From an uncultured Muribaculaceae bacterium (GTDB lineage: Bacteria; Bacteroidota; Bacteroidia; Bacteroidales; Muribaculaceae): a DNA stretch of 64,000 bases. Under the pieces are notes generated by a model. That model ran no database searches, was not told the DNA's origin, and saw nothing but the letters and a program-made list of their open reading frames with translations. Location of the stretch: NCBI GenBank assembly GCA_910587475.1, contig CAJUMR010000001.1, positions 62,001 through 126,000 of the forward strand. Direction: 5' to 3'. Positions 1 through 8,229 of the stretch are shown here, in pieces. The position numbers were made by a program, and so were the translations under genes. The first letter of the stretch is position 1. The number at the start of each line of letters is the position of its first letter.

Positions 1-2063
1 TTCATTCTCAATATGAACCCACGGGTGACCAGCCGCAAGCGATCGCACAATTGTCGGAAGGTATAAACGACGGCCTGCCGGCGCAGACTTTGCTCGGCGT
101 GACAGGATCCGGCAAGACTTTCACTATGGCCAATGTCATAAAAGAAGTCAGAAAACCGACATTGATATTAAGTCATAACAAGACTCTTGCCGCTCAGCTT
201 TACAGCGAGTTCAAACAGTTTTTCCCCGATAATGCTGTTCACTATTTCGTGTCATATTACGACTATTATCAGCCTGAGGCCTATATACCTTCAGTCGACA
301 AGTACATCGAGAAAGATCTTATGATCAACGATGAGATCGACCGTCTGCGGCTCGCCACGACATCAGCCTTGCTCTCGGGGCGTCGCGATGTTGTGGTGGT
401 TTCTTCTGTATCGTGTCTTTACGGCATCGGCAATCCCGAAGATTTCCATGAGAATGTCATAGAAGTCAGCGTAGGGCAGAAGATAACCCGCAATGCGTTT
501 CTGCGAAGGTTGGTCAGTTCGCTGTACGCTCGCAATGAGCTTGATTTCCAACGCGGTTGTTTCAGGGTGAAAGGAGACACGATCGATATCCGACTGGCCT
601 ATGAAGACATCGTTCTGAGGGTAGTGTTCTGGGGCGATGAGATCGAGTCGCTTGAAACGCTTTACCCAGAAGACCTCGTCCATATATCAAATCACGGAGA
701 TTTCCGCATCTATCCGGCCAATATCTTCGTGACATCTCCGGCGCGGCAGGCTTCGGCTGTCGCGCAGATTCAGCTCGATCTCGGCCGACAGGTCGAATTT
801 TTCAATCGCGAGGCACGCGAACTCGAGGGTAAAAGATTGTATGAACGAGTGACCTACGACGTCGAGATGATCAAAGAAGTAGGCTACTGTTCAGGCATTG
901 AAAATTATTCGCGCTATTTCGATGGTCGCGAGCCGGGCATGCGGCCTTTCTGTCTGCTCGATTATTTCCCGAAAGATTTTCTCACGATTATTGACGAAAG
1001 TCATGTGACGATACCCCAGATCAGGGCAATGTATGGCGGAGACTTGTCGCGCAAGATGAATCTTGTGGAATACGGTTTCAGGCTTCCGGCCGCTCTCGAC
1101 AATCGCCCGTTGAAGTTTGAAGAGTTTGAGAGACTGACTCCGCAGGTGCTTTATGTCAGTGCCACGCCGGCTGACTATGAACTGAAAAAAAGCGAAGGTG
1201 TGGTTGTCGAGCAGCTGATACGCCCGACAGGCTTGCTTGATCCGGTGATCAAGGTGCGCCCGTCGCTGAATCAGATCGATGACCTTATGGAGGAAATCAA
1301 CATCCGCATCGAGCGGGGAGAGCGTACACTTGTGACAACGTTGACAAAGCGTATGGCCGAAGAATTGAATGACTACCTCGACCGCCTCGGCATAAAGACG
1401 GCGTACATCCACAGCGATGTCGACACGATGGATCGCGTGAAAATCCTCGATGATCTCAGAGCCGGAGTCTATGATGTGCTGATCGGTGTCAATCTGCTTC
1501 GTGAAGGCCTCGATTTGCCCGAAGTGTCGCTTGTCGCTATTCTCGATGCCGACAAGGAAGGTTTTTTACGCAGTCACAGATCCTTGACGCAGACTGTCGG
1601 TCGAGCGGCGCGAAATCTCAACGGAGAGGTGATAATGTATGCCGACAAGATCACCGATTCGATGCAGCAGACAATCGACGAAACCGAGCGCCGTCGTTCA
1701 CTCCAGCTGGCATACAACGAAGAGCATGGAATCACTCCTACTGCGATTGTCAAGGCCCGCAATGCAATCATTGGCCGGGAGACTGACGATGATGTTGCTC
1801 CGCTGGCAGCGAAGAAAGCGCGCGGCCGTCAGGAGGGCAAACGTGCTGCCGACCGGCCGCTTTATGCTTCGGAGTTCTCAACTACAGTCGACATTGCCGC
1901 AGATCCTGTCATTCAGTATATGAATAAGGATGAACTGCAGCGGTCGATCAACCGCATGAGGACTGAAATGCTTGAGGCGGCTAAGAAAATGGAATTTATT
2001 GAAGCTGCTCGTCTGCGCGACGAGATTATAAAAATGGAGCAGAAGCTCGGCGATATGAAATGA
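1..2063 (+). CDS. uvrB: UvrABC excinuclease subunit B (5' end cut by window edge)
   Basis: UvrB is the DNA-damage verification helicase-like subunit of nucleotide excision repair; UvrA loads it and it recruits UvrC. The reading frame is open from base 3, where it encodes YEPTGDQPQAIAQL, the usual UvrB N-terminus, so only a few codons lie outside the window. A downstream TTG at 51 should not be taken as the start. Visible landmarks are Walker A GVTGSGKT, the beta-hairpin YYDYYQPEAYIP, the Walker B motif IIDESH, helicase motifs near VGRAARN, and a C-terminal UVR motif (AARLRDEI) that contacts UvrC. The stop overlaps the next gene in ATGATGA, which indicates co-transcription. Its partner uvrA lies far away at 55137-58004 on the other strand. 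Confidence 0.97.
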   Translation, partial: HSQYEPTGDQPQAIAQLSEGINDGLPAQTLLGVTGSGKTFTMANVIKEVRKPTLILSHNKTLAAQLYSEFKQFFPDNAVHYFVSYYDYYQPEAYIPSVDKYIEKDLMINDEIDRLRLATTSALLSGRRDVVVVSSVSCLYGIGNPEDFHENVIEVSVGQKITRNAFLRRLVSSLYARNELDFQRGCFRVKGDTIDIRLAYEDIVLRVVFWGDEIESLETLYPEDLVHISNHGDFRIYPANIFVTSPARQASAVAQIQLDLGRQVEFFNREARELEGKRLYERVTYDVEMIKEVGYCSGIENYSRYFDGREPGMRPFCLLDYFPKDFLTIIDESHVTIPQIRAMYGGDLSRKMNLVEYGFRLPAALDNRPLKFEEFERLTPQVLYVSATPADYELKKSEGVVVEQLIRPTGLLDPVIKVRPSLNQIDDLMEEINIRIERGERTLVTTLTKRMAEELNDYLDRLGIKTAYIHSDVDTMDRVKILDDLRAGVYDVLIGVNLLREGLDLPEVSLVAILDADKEGFLRSHRSLTQTVGRAARNLNGEVIMYADKITDSMQQTIDETERRRSLQLAYNEEHGITPTAIVKARNAIIGRETDDDVAPLAAKKARGRQEGKRAADRPLYASEFSTTVDIAADPVIQYMNKDELQRSINRMRTEMLEAAKKMEFIEAARLRDEIIKMEQKLGDMK

Positions 2064-3946
2064 TGACTAAAGACAATCAGATCAAAAAGATAGACTATAA
2101 CAATCTTAGAACGACCGATTGGTTGCCGACTTCTGTCAAGGAGATGAAAGCTTTGGGATGGGATTCGGTCGATGTCGTGCTTTTTTCAGGAGATGCGTAT
2201 GTCGATCATCCTTCATTCGGGGCGGCTGTTATCGGTCGCACATTGCAGGCTGCCGGTTACAAAGTGGCTATAGTCCCTCAGCCTAACTGGCAGGACGACT
2301 TGCGCGATTTCAAGAAATTCGGTGCGCCCCGTTTGTTTTTCGGCATATCGCCCGGGGCAATGGATTCGATGGTCAATCACTACACAGCCAATCGTCGCCG
2401 ACGCAGCGACGATGCTTACACTCCCGACGCGCGCCACGGCATGCGTCCCGACTATCCTTCGATTGTCTACTCCCGCATATTGAGGCAACTTTATCCCGAT
2501 GTACCCATCATTGCAGGTGGCATAGAGGCTTCATTGCGCAGGCTTTCACATTATGATTACTGGCAGGATCGTCTGCGCCCGTCGTTGATTGTCGATGCAC
2601 CTGTCGACATGATAAGCTATGGCATGGGCGAGAAGACCGTTCTGGAAATTGCCGGTAGATTGGAGCGAGGAGAGTCAATATCCGACATGACCGATGTCAG
2701 GCAGACTGTTGTGCTTTTGCCTAAGTCGGCAATGCCCCGGCACGATGAGGAAAACATTGTGCTCGCGTCGTATGAACAGTGCCTGAAGGATAAAAAACGT
2801 CAGTCTGAGAATTTCAAGCATATAGAGCAACAAAGCAACTCTATGTCGGGCGGAGTGACGCTATGGCAAGCCACAGGCGATAAAGTGGTAAAAGTAAATC
2901 CGATGTATCCGGCGATGACACAAGGCGAGATCGATGCATCTTTCGATCTCCCATATACGCGCCTGCCGCATCCGAGATATAAAGGCAAGCGCATACCGGC
3001 CTACGAGATGATCAGACATTCGGTCAATCTTCACAGGGGATGTTTCGGAGGATGCGCGTTTTGTACCATATCGGCTCATCAGGGCAAATTCATAGCTTCA
3101 CGTTCTGCCCAATCAGTGCTTAGAGAAGCTCAACAGGTGACAGAGATGCCTGATTTCAAAGGATATATAAGTGATCTTGGAGGTCCATCGGCCAATATGT
3201 ATGCGATGGGCGGACGTGACAAGTCGATTTGTGCGAAATGTCTCAGACCATCGTGTCTGCATCCTTCGCCATGCCGCAATCTCAACAGCGACCATCGCCC
3301 CTTGTTAGACATTTACCGGCAGGTCGATGCGTTGCCGGGCGTTAAAAAATCGTTTATCGGAAGTGGGGTGCGTTATGACTTGACGATGCGTCGTACAGGC
3401 GAAGCTGCGATCGATAAAGCAGCAGATCTTTACAACGAAGAGCTTGTCAGGAATCATGTGTCCGGTCGACTGAAAGTAGCCCCTGAACATACGTCAGACA
3501 CTGTGCTCAACATCATGAGGAAACCGTCGTTTGAATTATTTCATAAATTCAAACGCGTATTCGACGACATCAACAAGCGATGTGGTCTGAGGCAGCAGAT
3601 TATTCCGTACTTCATTTCCAGCCATCCGGGATGCACCGAACTTGACATGGCTGAACTTGCCGTCGAGACAAAGGCTCTCGATTTCCATCTCGAACAGGTT
3701 CAGGATTTCACTCCGACCCCGATGACGGTGGCTACGGAAATATACTATTCAGGCTATCATCCTTACACTGGCGAACGTGTTTTCACAGCGAGATCGCAGC
3801 AGGAAAAACTCGCCCAACGGAAATATTTTTTCTGGTATGACCGCACCTACAGACCTGACATAACCAACTCCTTGCGCAAACTCCACCGTCAGGACCTGAT
3901 CGATAAATTGTTCAACCGTAATTTATCGCCGAACAGGCTAAAATAA
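2060..3946 (+). CDS. YgiQ-family radical SAM protein
   Basis: This 628-residue protein has the YgiQ (UPF0313) layout: an N-terminal B12-binding-like region beginning with the family's conserved DWLPTS and DVVLFSGDAYVDHPSFG, then a radical SAM core with CFGGCAFC (CxxxCxxC, about residues 330-337) to hold a 4Fe-4S cluster and cleave S-adenosylmethionine. The later Cys-rich stretch CAKCLRPSCLHPSPC (about residues 393-407) is also typical and may bind a further cluster. The reaction performed by YgiQ proteins is not established, so no function is assigned. The start ATG at 2060 overlaps the uvrB stop; a second ATG follows at 2063. Translational coupling to uvrB is likely. The gene converges on the fimbrillin gene and ends just before a hairpin. 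Confidence 0.9.
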   Translation: MMTKDNQIKKIDYNNLRTTDWLPTSVKEMKALGWDSVDVVLFSGDAYVDHPSFGAAVIGRTLQAAGYKVAIVPQPNWQDDLRDFKKFGAPRLFFGISPGAMDSMVNHYTANRRRRSDDAYTPDARHGMRPDYPSIVYSRILRQLYPDVPIIAGGIEASLRRLSHYDYWQDRLRPSLIVDAPVDMISYGMGEKTVLEIAGRLERGESISDMTDVRQTVVLLPKSAMPRHDEENIVLASYEQCLKDKKRQSENFKHIEQQSNSMSGGVTLWQATGDKVVKVNPMYPAMTQGEIDASFDLPYTRLPHPRYKGKRIPAYEMIRHSVNLHRGCFGGCAFCTISAHQGKFIASRSAQSVLREAQQVTEMPDFKGYISDLGGPSANMYAMGGRDKSICAKCLRPSCLHPSPCRNLNSDHRPLLDIYRQVDALPGVKKSFIGSGVRYDLTMRRTGEAAIDKAADLYNEELVRNHVSGRLKVAPEHTSDTVLNIMRKPSFELFHKFKRVFDDINKRCGLRQQIIPYFISSHPGCTELDMAELAVETKALDFHLEQVQDFTPTPMTVATEIYYSGYHPYTGERVFTARSQQEKLAQRKYFFWYDRTYRPDITNSLRKLHRQDLIDKLFNRNLSPNRLK

Positions 3947-3949
3947 AAA

Positions 3950-3977
3950 CGACATCTTCCTGTAGGGGAAGATGTCG
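3950..3977 (-). terminator. Hairpin terminator between convergent genes
   Basis: A perfect 11-bp inverted repeat (CGACATCTTCC / GGAAGATGTCG) with a 6-base loop lies between the ygiQ-like stop and the fimbrillin stop. Read on the minus strand it is followed by a T-rich run (the complement of 3938-3949), as expected of an intrinsic terminator for the fimbrillin gene. The plus-strand side lacks a good T-run, so action on ygiQ is less certain. Confidence 0.7.
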
Positions 3978-4004
3978 CATAAATGATATCCCGAATGTAA
4001 CGAA

Positions 4005-5063
4005 TTACAGAGAGGGTGAGTTTATTTCATTGTAGCTGTCGACACTGACGTTGAAGCTGATCGCATGGAGAGCTGAAGGATTGTCGACGACGATATTATA
4101 GATATAGGCATATCCTGCTATCCACTCTTTAACCTGGTCGGTTGTCACCGGATACATCAGACGTCCATAAGGGGTGTCAGATACAAGTTGATACGACGGT
4201 TTAGCGCTTGTAGGCCATATTTTAGCCCCTGATGCTGCATCGAATATCTCGCAATCCACCTGGATTGCAGTCCCTGTGTACTGCGAATTGTCGTAGGTCA
4301 AGGCCGTAAGTTCCTGCGGTATCATGAAACTTACATCGAGATTATCGACCGAAAGATCTGCCGGAGTTGTTGACAATGTGGCAACTTCATCATCAGACAT
4401 TGCATAGAACAACAGGCAATCGGAATACATGGATTGCTTAGACCATGATCCTTTGTTCTCGGGAGTATTCGCAGCCGTTGTCGATTGTGGGAAGGTGAAC
4501 GATCCTCTCAATGCCACATTGCATAGCTTGATATGTCCGACTTTGACAATGAATGACGAGTTTGAACTGCTGATCATGACTTTGACATTGGAGAGTGCAT
4601 GGCGGAAATTCAAGTTGACAGGTGCGACCCTGGCTTGCTCATTCATGTTGACCGCATAGATCAGATCGGTAGTTCCGTAGTTGGTGAAATTATCGATTGT
4701 CCCTAATCCTGATGTGTTGGAGTCGGGTGTGTTGTTTATATTGGGGCTGAATGCATAGAAATTCACCGGAGTGCTTGGCCAATACATTGTCGGGGTGTAG
4801 GACCATGAAGATCCGTTTCGGGTGACCTTGACATTCTCCATGTAAGGCTTGCCATCGGTGTAGGCATAGACTATGAAATCCTTCAGACTGGTTGACGTTA
4901 CCGGGGTAGCTCTTGAAACTGTCGCCGTCTGGGCGCTGAAGCGGATTTGGTTGTCATCCGGTGCTACAACATTGTCATCGTCGGATGAACATGATGCTAC
5001 CGAAAGGCCCGATACGATTAATGATATCGCGAAGAGGCTTGTTTTTAAATTTGTGTACATCAT
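4005..5063 (-). CDS. Fimbrillin family (Mfa-like) lipoprotein
   Basis: The protein opens with a lipoprotein signal (hydrophobic stretch then LSVASC, followed by an SSDDD sorting-type stretch), so it should be lipidated and exported. The mature part shows the Bacteroidales fimbrillin pattern: IRFSAQTATVSRAT near the N-terminus, a YWP motif before the FYAFSP strand, and NLNFRHALSNVKV in the middle (compare Mfa-like families). Such proteins are pilin or tip subunits that assemble on the surface by donor-strand exchange. I place the start at the ATG at 5063 (a second ATG follows at 5060). The frame is open to 5126, but that extension lies inside the inverted-repeat arm of a mobile-element relic and would precede the signal peptide. 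A DUF5119 lipoprotein gene lies upstream on the same strand, with the relic between them. Confidence 0.82.
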   Translation of the reverse strand: MMYTNLKTSLFAISLIVSGLSVASCSSDDDNVVAPDDNQIRFSAQTATVSRATPVTSTSLKDFIVYAYTDGKPYMENVKVTRNGSSWSYTPTMYWPSTPVNFYAFSPNINNTPDSNTSGLGTIDNFTNYGTTDLIYAVNMNEQARVAPVNLNFRHALSNVKVMISSSNSSFIVKVGHIKLCNVALRGSFTFPQSTTAANTPENKGSWSKQSMYSDCLLFYAMSDDEVATLSTTPADLSVDNLDVSFMIPQELTALTYDNSQYTGTAIQVDCEIFDAASGAKIWPTSAKPSYQLVSDTPYGRLMYPVTTDQVKEWIAGYAYIYNIVVDNPSALHAISFNVSVDSYNEINSPSL

Positions 5064-5110
5064 ATAACTGTTTATGTTTTTAATACAACATGATTGACGG
5101 CTAAATAGTT

Positions 5111-5146
5111 TAAGGCTCGGTTTCATAAACCACGATGACTCGAGAG
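5111..5146 (+). repeat. Left inverted-repeat arm of the IS relic
   Basis: Begins TAAGGCTCGGTTTCATAAAC. It is the inverse of 5498-5533 with two mismatches (positions 24 and 28 of the arm). It contains an inward-facing ATG ACT CGA GAG that matches the ATG GCT CGA GAG start of the transposase fragment in the other arm. Confidence 0.85.
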
Positions 5147-5356
5147 ACAGCTATGCCCGAGAGAATTTCGTGAGGCGAGGAAGGAGCAATGCGGGGTATT
5201 GTGACTGACGAGACTCGCGGAATGCGCCGGGCATACCTGAGGCGATGCTAACTTTACGTTTGAATGATATTTCTAAACCAATGAGGCATGACGATCTCTT
5301 CCGACATGTAGCCTGAAATCAAAAGTAAATTGAAACGGTATTAATCGTTAGAAGTA

Positions 5357-5509
5357 TTAGATCATCATGAACACCGCTGCAAGCATCGTCACAGATCTCA
5401 CTCTCGAAAGAGTAATCTCATAGTTGCGCATCAATCGCCTGTATGTCTGAAACCATGAAAAAGTACCCTCTACCTTCATTCGACTCAAGGATGCAACCTC
5501 TCGAGCCAT
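5357..5509 (-). pseudogene. C-terminal fragment of an IS5-like transposase (50 aa)
   Basis: A 50-codon frame starts at an ATG inside the right inverted repeat and ends with TAA. It includes KVEGTFSWFQTYRRLMRNYE, which resembles the VERTFAWLxxYRRLxxDYE segment near the end of IS5/IS427-group transposases, where the glutamate is the last residue of the DDE triad. The final hydrophobic stretch AAVFMMI also fits that family's tail. The N-terminal and catalytic Asp-bearing parts are missing. An in-frame stop lies just upstream of the ATG, so this is not the visible tail of a longer frame. It might be translated but cannot be an active transposase. Confidence 0.6.
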
Positions 5510-5533
5510 TGTGGTTTATGAAACCGAGCCTTA
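5498..5533 (-). repeat. Right inverted-repeat arm of the IS relic
   Basis: Read on the minus strand it begins TAAGGCTCGGTTTCATAAAC and matches the left arm at 34 of 36 positions. Its outermost TAA is also the stop codon of the DUF5119 gene. It carries the ATG of the transposase fragment. Confidence 0.85.
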
Positions 5534-6529
5534 TAAATCGATTTCAATGGTTGGCCATCCATCGACACTCACGTCGAATCCACCTCCATCCTGATCGCCT
5601 TCAACAAGAGGTAAGTCGATCTTGTCAATTATGATGTGGATGTTAAATGGATCGGGCGATGCTTTGATATCATCGGTTACATTAAATTCGCATTGCTTTT
5701 CCGAACCATCTTTAAGCCAGAATTTCAAGCACAATGTATTGGTACTTGTAATGTTATCGGCCGATCCGAACGAATTAAGCGTGCCGACAAGCCGATTGTC
5801 TCCGTCTTTGTATATTGAAAATGGATGAGTGACGTGGTTCGACTCTGTTGAGATGGATGCCGGACGCAGTTCTCCTGGGAGCCCTGAAAGCCATGCACAC
5901 ATTCGCTTGATGCTGACGATGTTCGATACATGGAGCACTGTCACTGTTATCGTTGCGGTCTGTTGCTGAGGGTGCATTATCAGTTCAGGAGGACTCATTG
6001 AGACTTCCTTGCCGCTGTCTGTCGTCCAGATTGTTCTTGTCGGATCGAATTGCAGATGCTGAACAGCGTCGCACCAGATCTTGTCCGGGAACTTTCTGAC
6101 CGGTTCGTCGTTGAATGTTGTTTCACCCAATATTTCTCCGGCAACAGCCCCCAAGCCATTATACAGCCCCGACGGCGGGGTGATCATCGTAAAGCTGCTG
6201 TAATTGTATTCATTGACTGTAATAATCGATTTCAGGTCATTGTTGTATGTTATCACCCCGTAATTTCCGCATGGAATGTCGACACTTCCTCCATATTTAT
6301 TTGCGAAATCGAATCGCCATGGATAATCTTCCTTTGGGTCAAAGAAAACAAACGACATGCCGTCGGGATTTGCATCCGGCGACATATCCCATTCGTTTCG
6401 TACAGTTAGTTCAGAGGTGATGTCGTCGGGACAGTTGCTGTCCTGATATATCAAAGCGCAGCTTGACAAAGACCATGCTGTCGCAAGTATCGACGTACAT
6501 TTAATAATGCTGGAACTGCTGAGGTGCAT
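5531..6529 (-). CDS. DUF5119 domain lipoprotein, fimbrial locus partner
   Basis: This 332-residue protein starts with a signal peptide ending in a lipobox (SLSSC, Cys at about 23). The body has the features I associate with DUF5119: an early EWDMSPDANPDGMSFVFF segment, GGSVDIPCGNYGVITYNND and later VLHVSNIVSIKRM. Proteins of this family usually sit next to fimbrillin-like genes in Bacteroidales and are thought to be part of surface fimbriae, but their exact role is not known. The gene precedes the fimbrillin gene on the same strand, separated only by the IS relic. Its stop codon coincides with the edge of that relic, so a slightly different original C-terminus cannot be excluded. A strong palindrome lies 10 bp upstream of its start. 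Confidence 0.72.
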   Translation of the reverse strand: MHLSSSSIIKCTSILATAWSLSSCALIYQDSNCPDDITSELTVRNEWDMSPDANPDGMSFVFFDPKEDYPWRFDFANKYGGSVDIPCGNYGVITYNNDLKSIITVNEYNYSSFTMITPPSGLYNGLGAVAGEILGETTFNDEPVRKFPDKIWCDAVQHLQFDPTRTIWTTDSGKEVSMSPPELIMHPQQQTATITVTVLHVSNIVSIKRMCAWLSGLPGELRPASISTESNHVTHPFSIYKDGDNRLVGTLNSFGSADNITSTNTLCLKFWLKDGSEKQCEFNVTDDIKASPDPFNIHIIIDKIDLPLVEGDQDGGGFDVSVDGWPTIEIDL

Positions 6530-6538
6530 CCGAAACTC

Positions 6539-6568
6539 TGAGATGTTTATTATATCTGTAACATCTCA
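6539..6568. promoter_or_regulatory. 9-bp palindrome just upstream of the DUF5119 gene
   Basis: TGAGATGTT and AACATCTCA form a perfect 9-bp inverted repeat with a 12-base AT-rich spacer, beginning 10 bases before the DUF5119 start. There is no T-run after it on the minus strand, so it is a poor terminator for the upstream Usp gene. It is better read as an operator or a 5'-leader hairpin controlling the fimbrial genes. The function is inferred. Confidence 0.5.
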
Positions 6569-6589
6569 TAGCTTCGCTGTGTTCAATCA

Positions 6590-7726
6590 TCAGACAGGAA
6601 TCACAAGCATAGGTATGTCGGCCCTGAAAATTAATTGGTGAGTGAGGCTTGGGTGGAAAATGCGGCTGAGCACGTTGCGTTTCTTTTTGTTTGGAACAAC
6701 GATCAGGCTGTAGTGACGCTCATTATTAAGTTGTGTCACCACATCGACTGCATTTCCGGTGTCGGCCGAAACGCTTTCGAAGTTAAAGCGCCGGTAGTTC
6801 TGTTTGAAATAGTCTGTCAAAGCAGCCGCAGCAGATTGTGGACGAGATTTTTCAATCCAACGTCGCCGCGAGGGTAGCACGACCAATGTCACCGATGCCT
6901 CCACTGCGGGGAATAAGCGCAGCAGTGTGTCCATCGCGAGAATATCGTCCTGATCAGCATTGCAGAAAAACAGGATCTGTTTGATGGTCGAACATGAAGT
7001 CGGCACTGACGGTTGGGGTAGGGTCATCACCGGATTATTGGCCGCGTCGAGGACTTCTGCCGAAACACTGCCGATCATTTCTTTTTCTTTTCTGTCGGCG
7101 TCGCGTGTGCCCATTATTGTTATAAGTGGCGGATGATCCTTGGCATAAGATCCGATTGCGTCTTCCGGTACGCCTTCGACTACCTCGGTCGAAAACTTAA
7201 CAGCATTGATTTCTCCCGACTTCATCAGTTCCCTGATGTCTTTTGCAAAATCATCCATGCGCTTCTTGGCATTGGCTGAGATCTGCTGACGGGCATCGGA
7301 GTCAATTATGTCATAGGTCAGGCTATCGGTCAGCTGCACACTTTCGCCGCTGATATATGGATCGATGAATGAATTGAGGAGAACAAGCGAGACTTTGTGA
7401 AGAGAGGCTATCGATGCCGCAGCCTTGACTATGCTGAGCGAATGGCTGCTGAAATCCACAGGCACAAGGATGTAGTTGGAACTTTGTGATTCGTCATGTG
7501 GTTGGCCGATGAATATCTCGTGATTTTCAATTATTCTGAGAGCCAACGGAAGATCTTGCTCGCAAATCCTGACTCTTATGCCGGGCGACACCGATGGATG
7601 CTCTAAATTGACATTCTGAAGCGTGGCCTGTATGCCTTCACTTTCAAGAAGCGAACGCAGTTCGACGGCTTTTTCATACGTGTGTATCGCAACCGTGATC
7701 AGTCTTTTTGCCGATTCTTCACTCAT
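6590..7726 (-). CDS. DUF2007-UspA fusion, universal stress family protein
   Basis: The 378-residue protein starts with a DUF2007-like signal-transduction domain (about residues 1-75: VAIHTYEKAVELRSLLESEGI ... PGIRVRICEQDLPLALRII). Two universal-stress-like halves follow. The first (about 85-240) begins YILVPVDFSSHS and ends with ITIMGTRDADRKEKEMIGSVSAEVL, similar to the nucleotide-binding Gly motif of UspA. The second (about 245-378) ends LIVVPNKKKRNVLSRIFHPSLTHQLIF...IPMLVIPV. It is cytoplasmic with no signal peptide. Usp proteins bind ATP or act as stress effectors; the ligand here is unknown. The gene stands between the DUF5119 gene and a small HTH gene on the same strand. Confidence 0.82.
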   Translation of the reverse strand: MSEESAKRLITVAIHTYEKAVELRSLLESEGIQATLQNVNLEHPSVSPGIRVRICEQDLPLALRIIENHEIFIGQPHDESQSSNYILVPVDFSSHSLSIVKAAASIASLHKVSLVLLNSFIDPYISGESVQLTDSLTYDIIDSDARQQISANAKKRMDDFAKDIRELMKSGEINAVKFSTEVVEGVPEDAIGSYAKDHPPLITIMGTRDADRKEKEMIGSVSAEVLDAANNPVMTLPQPSVPTSCSTIKQILFFCNADQDDILAMDTLLRLFPAVEASVTLVVLPSRRRWIEKSRPQSAAAALTDYFKQNYRRFNFESVSADTGNAVDVVTQLNNERHYSLIVVPNKKKRNVLSRIFHPSLTHQLIFRADIPMLVIPV

Positions 7727-7793
7727 GTGCCTTATGTCATTATATAGAAGAAAGAGAGAGGGAGAATGAGAAAAAGATGTATTTACTGACTGA

Positions 7794-8054
7794 TTATGCT
7801 TCTTTTTCCTGCTCTTTGAGGATTTCTAAAGCCATGTCATATATTGTTGCGTCGTCGAGAACCACAATACCTCCGTTAGGACCGGGCTCAATGTGGACTC
7901 CGCAATTCTTGCCGAAATCATAATTGCTGCCGCCGAAATAGTTACGTACAGTCTGAACTGTAGTGTTGAGTTTGTCGGCAATCTGATGCATCGAACCGTC
8001 AGGCAAACTGTCTTTGAGACGGCGAAGTTCGTTGAAAGTGATTGTTTTACTCAT
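7794..8054 (-). CDS. Small helix-turn-helix DNA-binding protein
   Basis: An 86-residue acidic protein. Residues about 15-40 (LPDGSMHQIADKLNTTVQTVRNYFGG) read as a helix-turn-helix in which QTVRNYF would be the recognition helix. The C-terminal half (GGIVVLDDATIYDMALEILKEQ) is a conserved tail seen in small Bacteroidales DNA-binding proteins of unknown target. It is transcribed in the same direction as the Usp gene 67 bp downstream, so the two may be co-expressed. No close promoter match is visible upstream; 8055-8229 is AT-rich and holds nothing else I recognise. The regulatory role is inferred from the fold only. Confidence 0.75.
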   Translation of the reverse strand: MSKTITFNELRRLKDSLPDGSMHQIADKLNTTVQTVRNYFGGSNYDFGKNCGVHIEPGPNGGIVVLDDATIYDMALEILKEQEKEA

Positions 8055-8229
8055 GATGCTTATAATTTTAAGATTAAACGATCTGTGTAATTTTTTTTAA
8101 TTCACCTCTAAATTAGGCTATCTTTTTGATATGAACAAAAAAATTATACAAAAAAGTTATTTAGAATTATATGTTTTTCAACATGTTTTCTGTTGGAGCA
8201 ACTGTATCAAGCGCCTAATCGTGTTATTA

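Larger units (their letters stand above)
5111..5533. mobile_element. Relic of an IS5-like element bounded by 36-bp inverted repeats
   Basis: This 423-bp interval fills the whole gap between the DUF5119 gene and the fimbrillin gene. It is bounded by imperfect inverted repeats (34 of 36 bases identical) and holds a short reading frame resembling the C-terminus of an IS5-type DDE transposase. The rest (5147-5356) has no recognisable coding content. The catalytic part of the transposase is absent, so the element cannot move by itself; it looks like an internally deleted, MITE-like copy. The flanks read TTAA on the left and TTAT on the right, close to but not a perfect target duplication. The right repeat begins exactly at the TAA stop of the DUF5119 gene. 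Confidence 0.7.
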
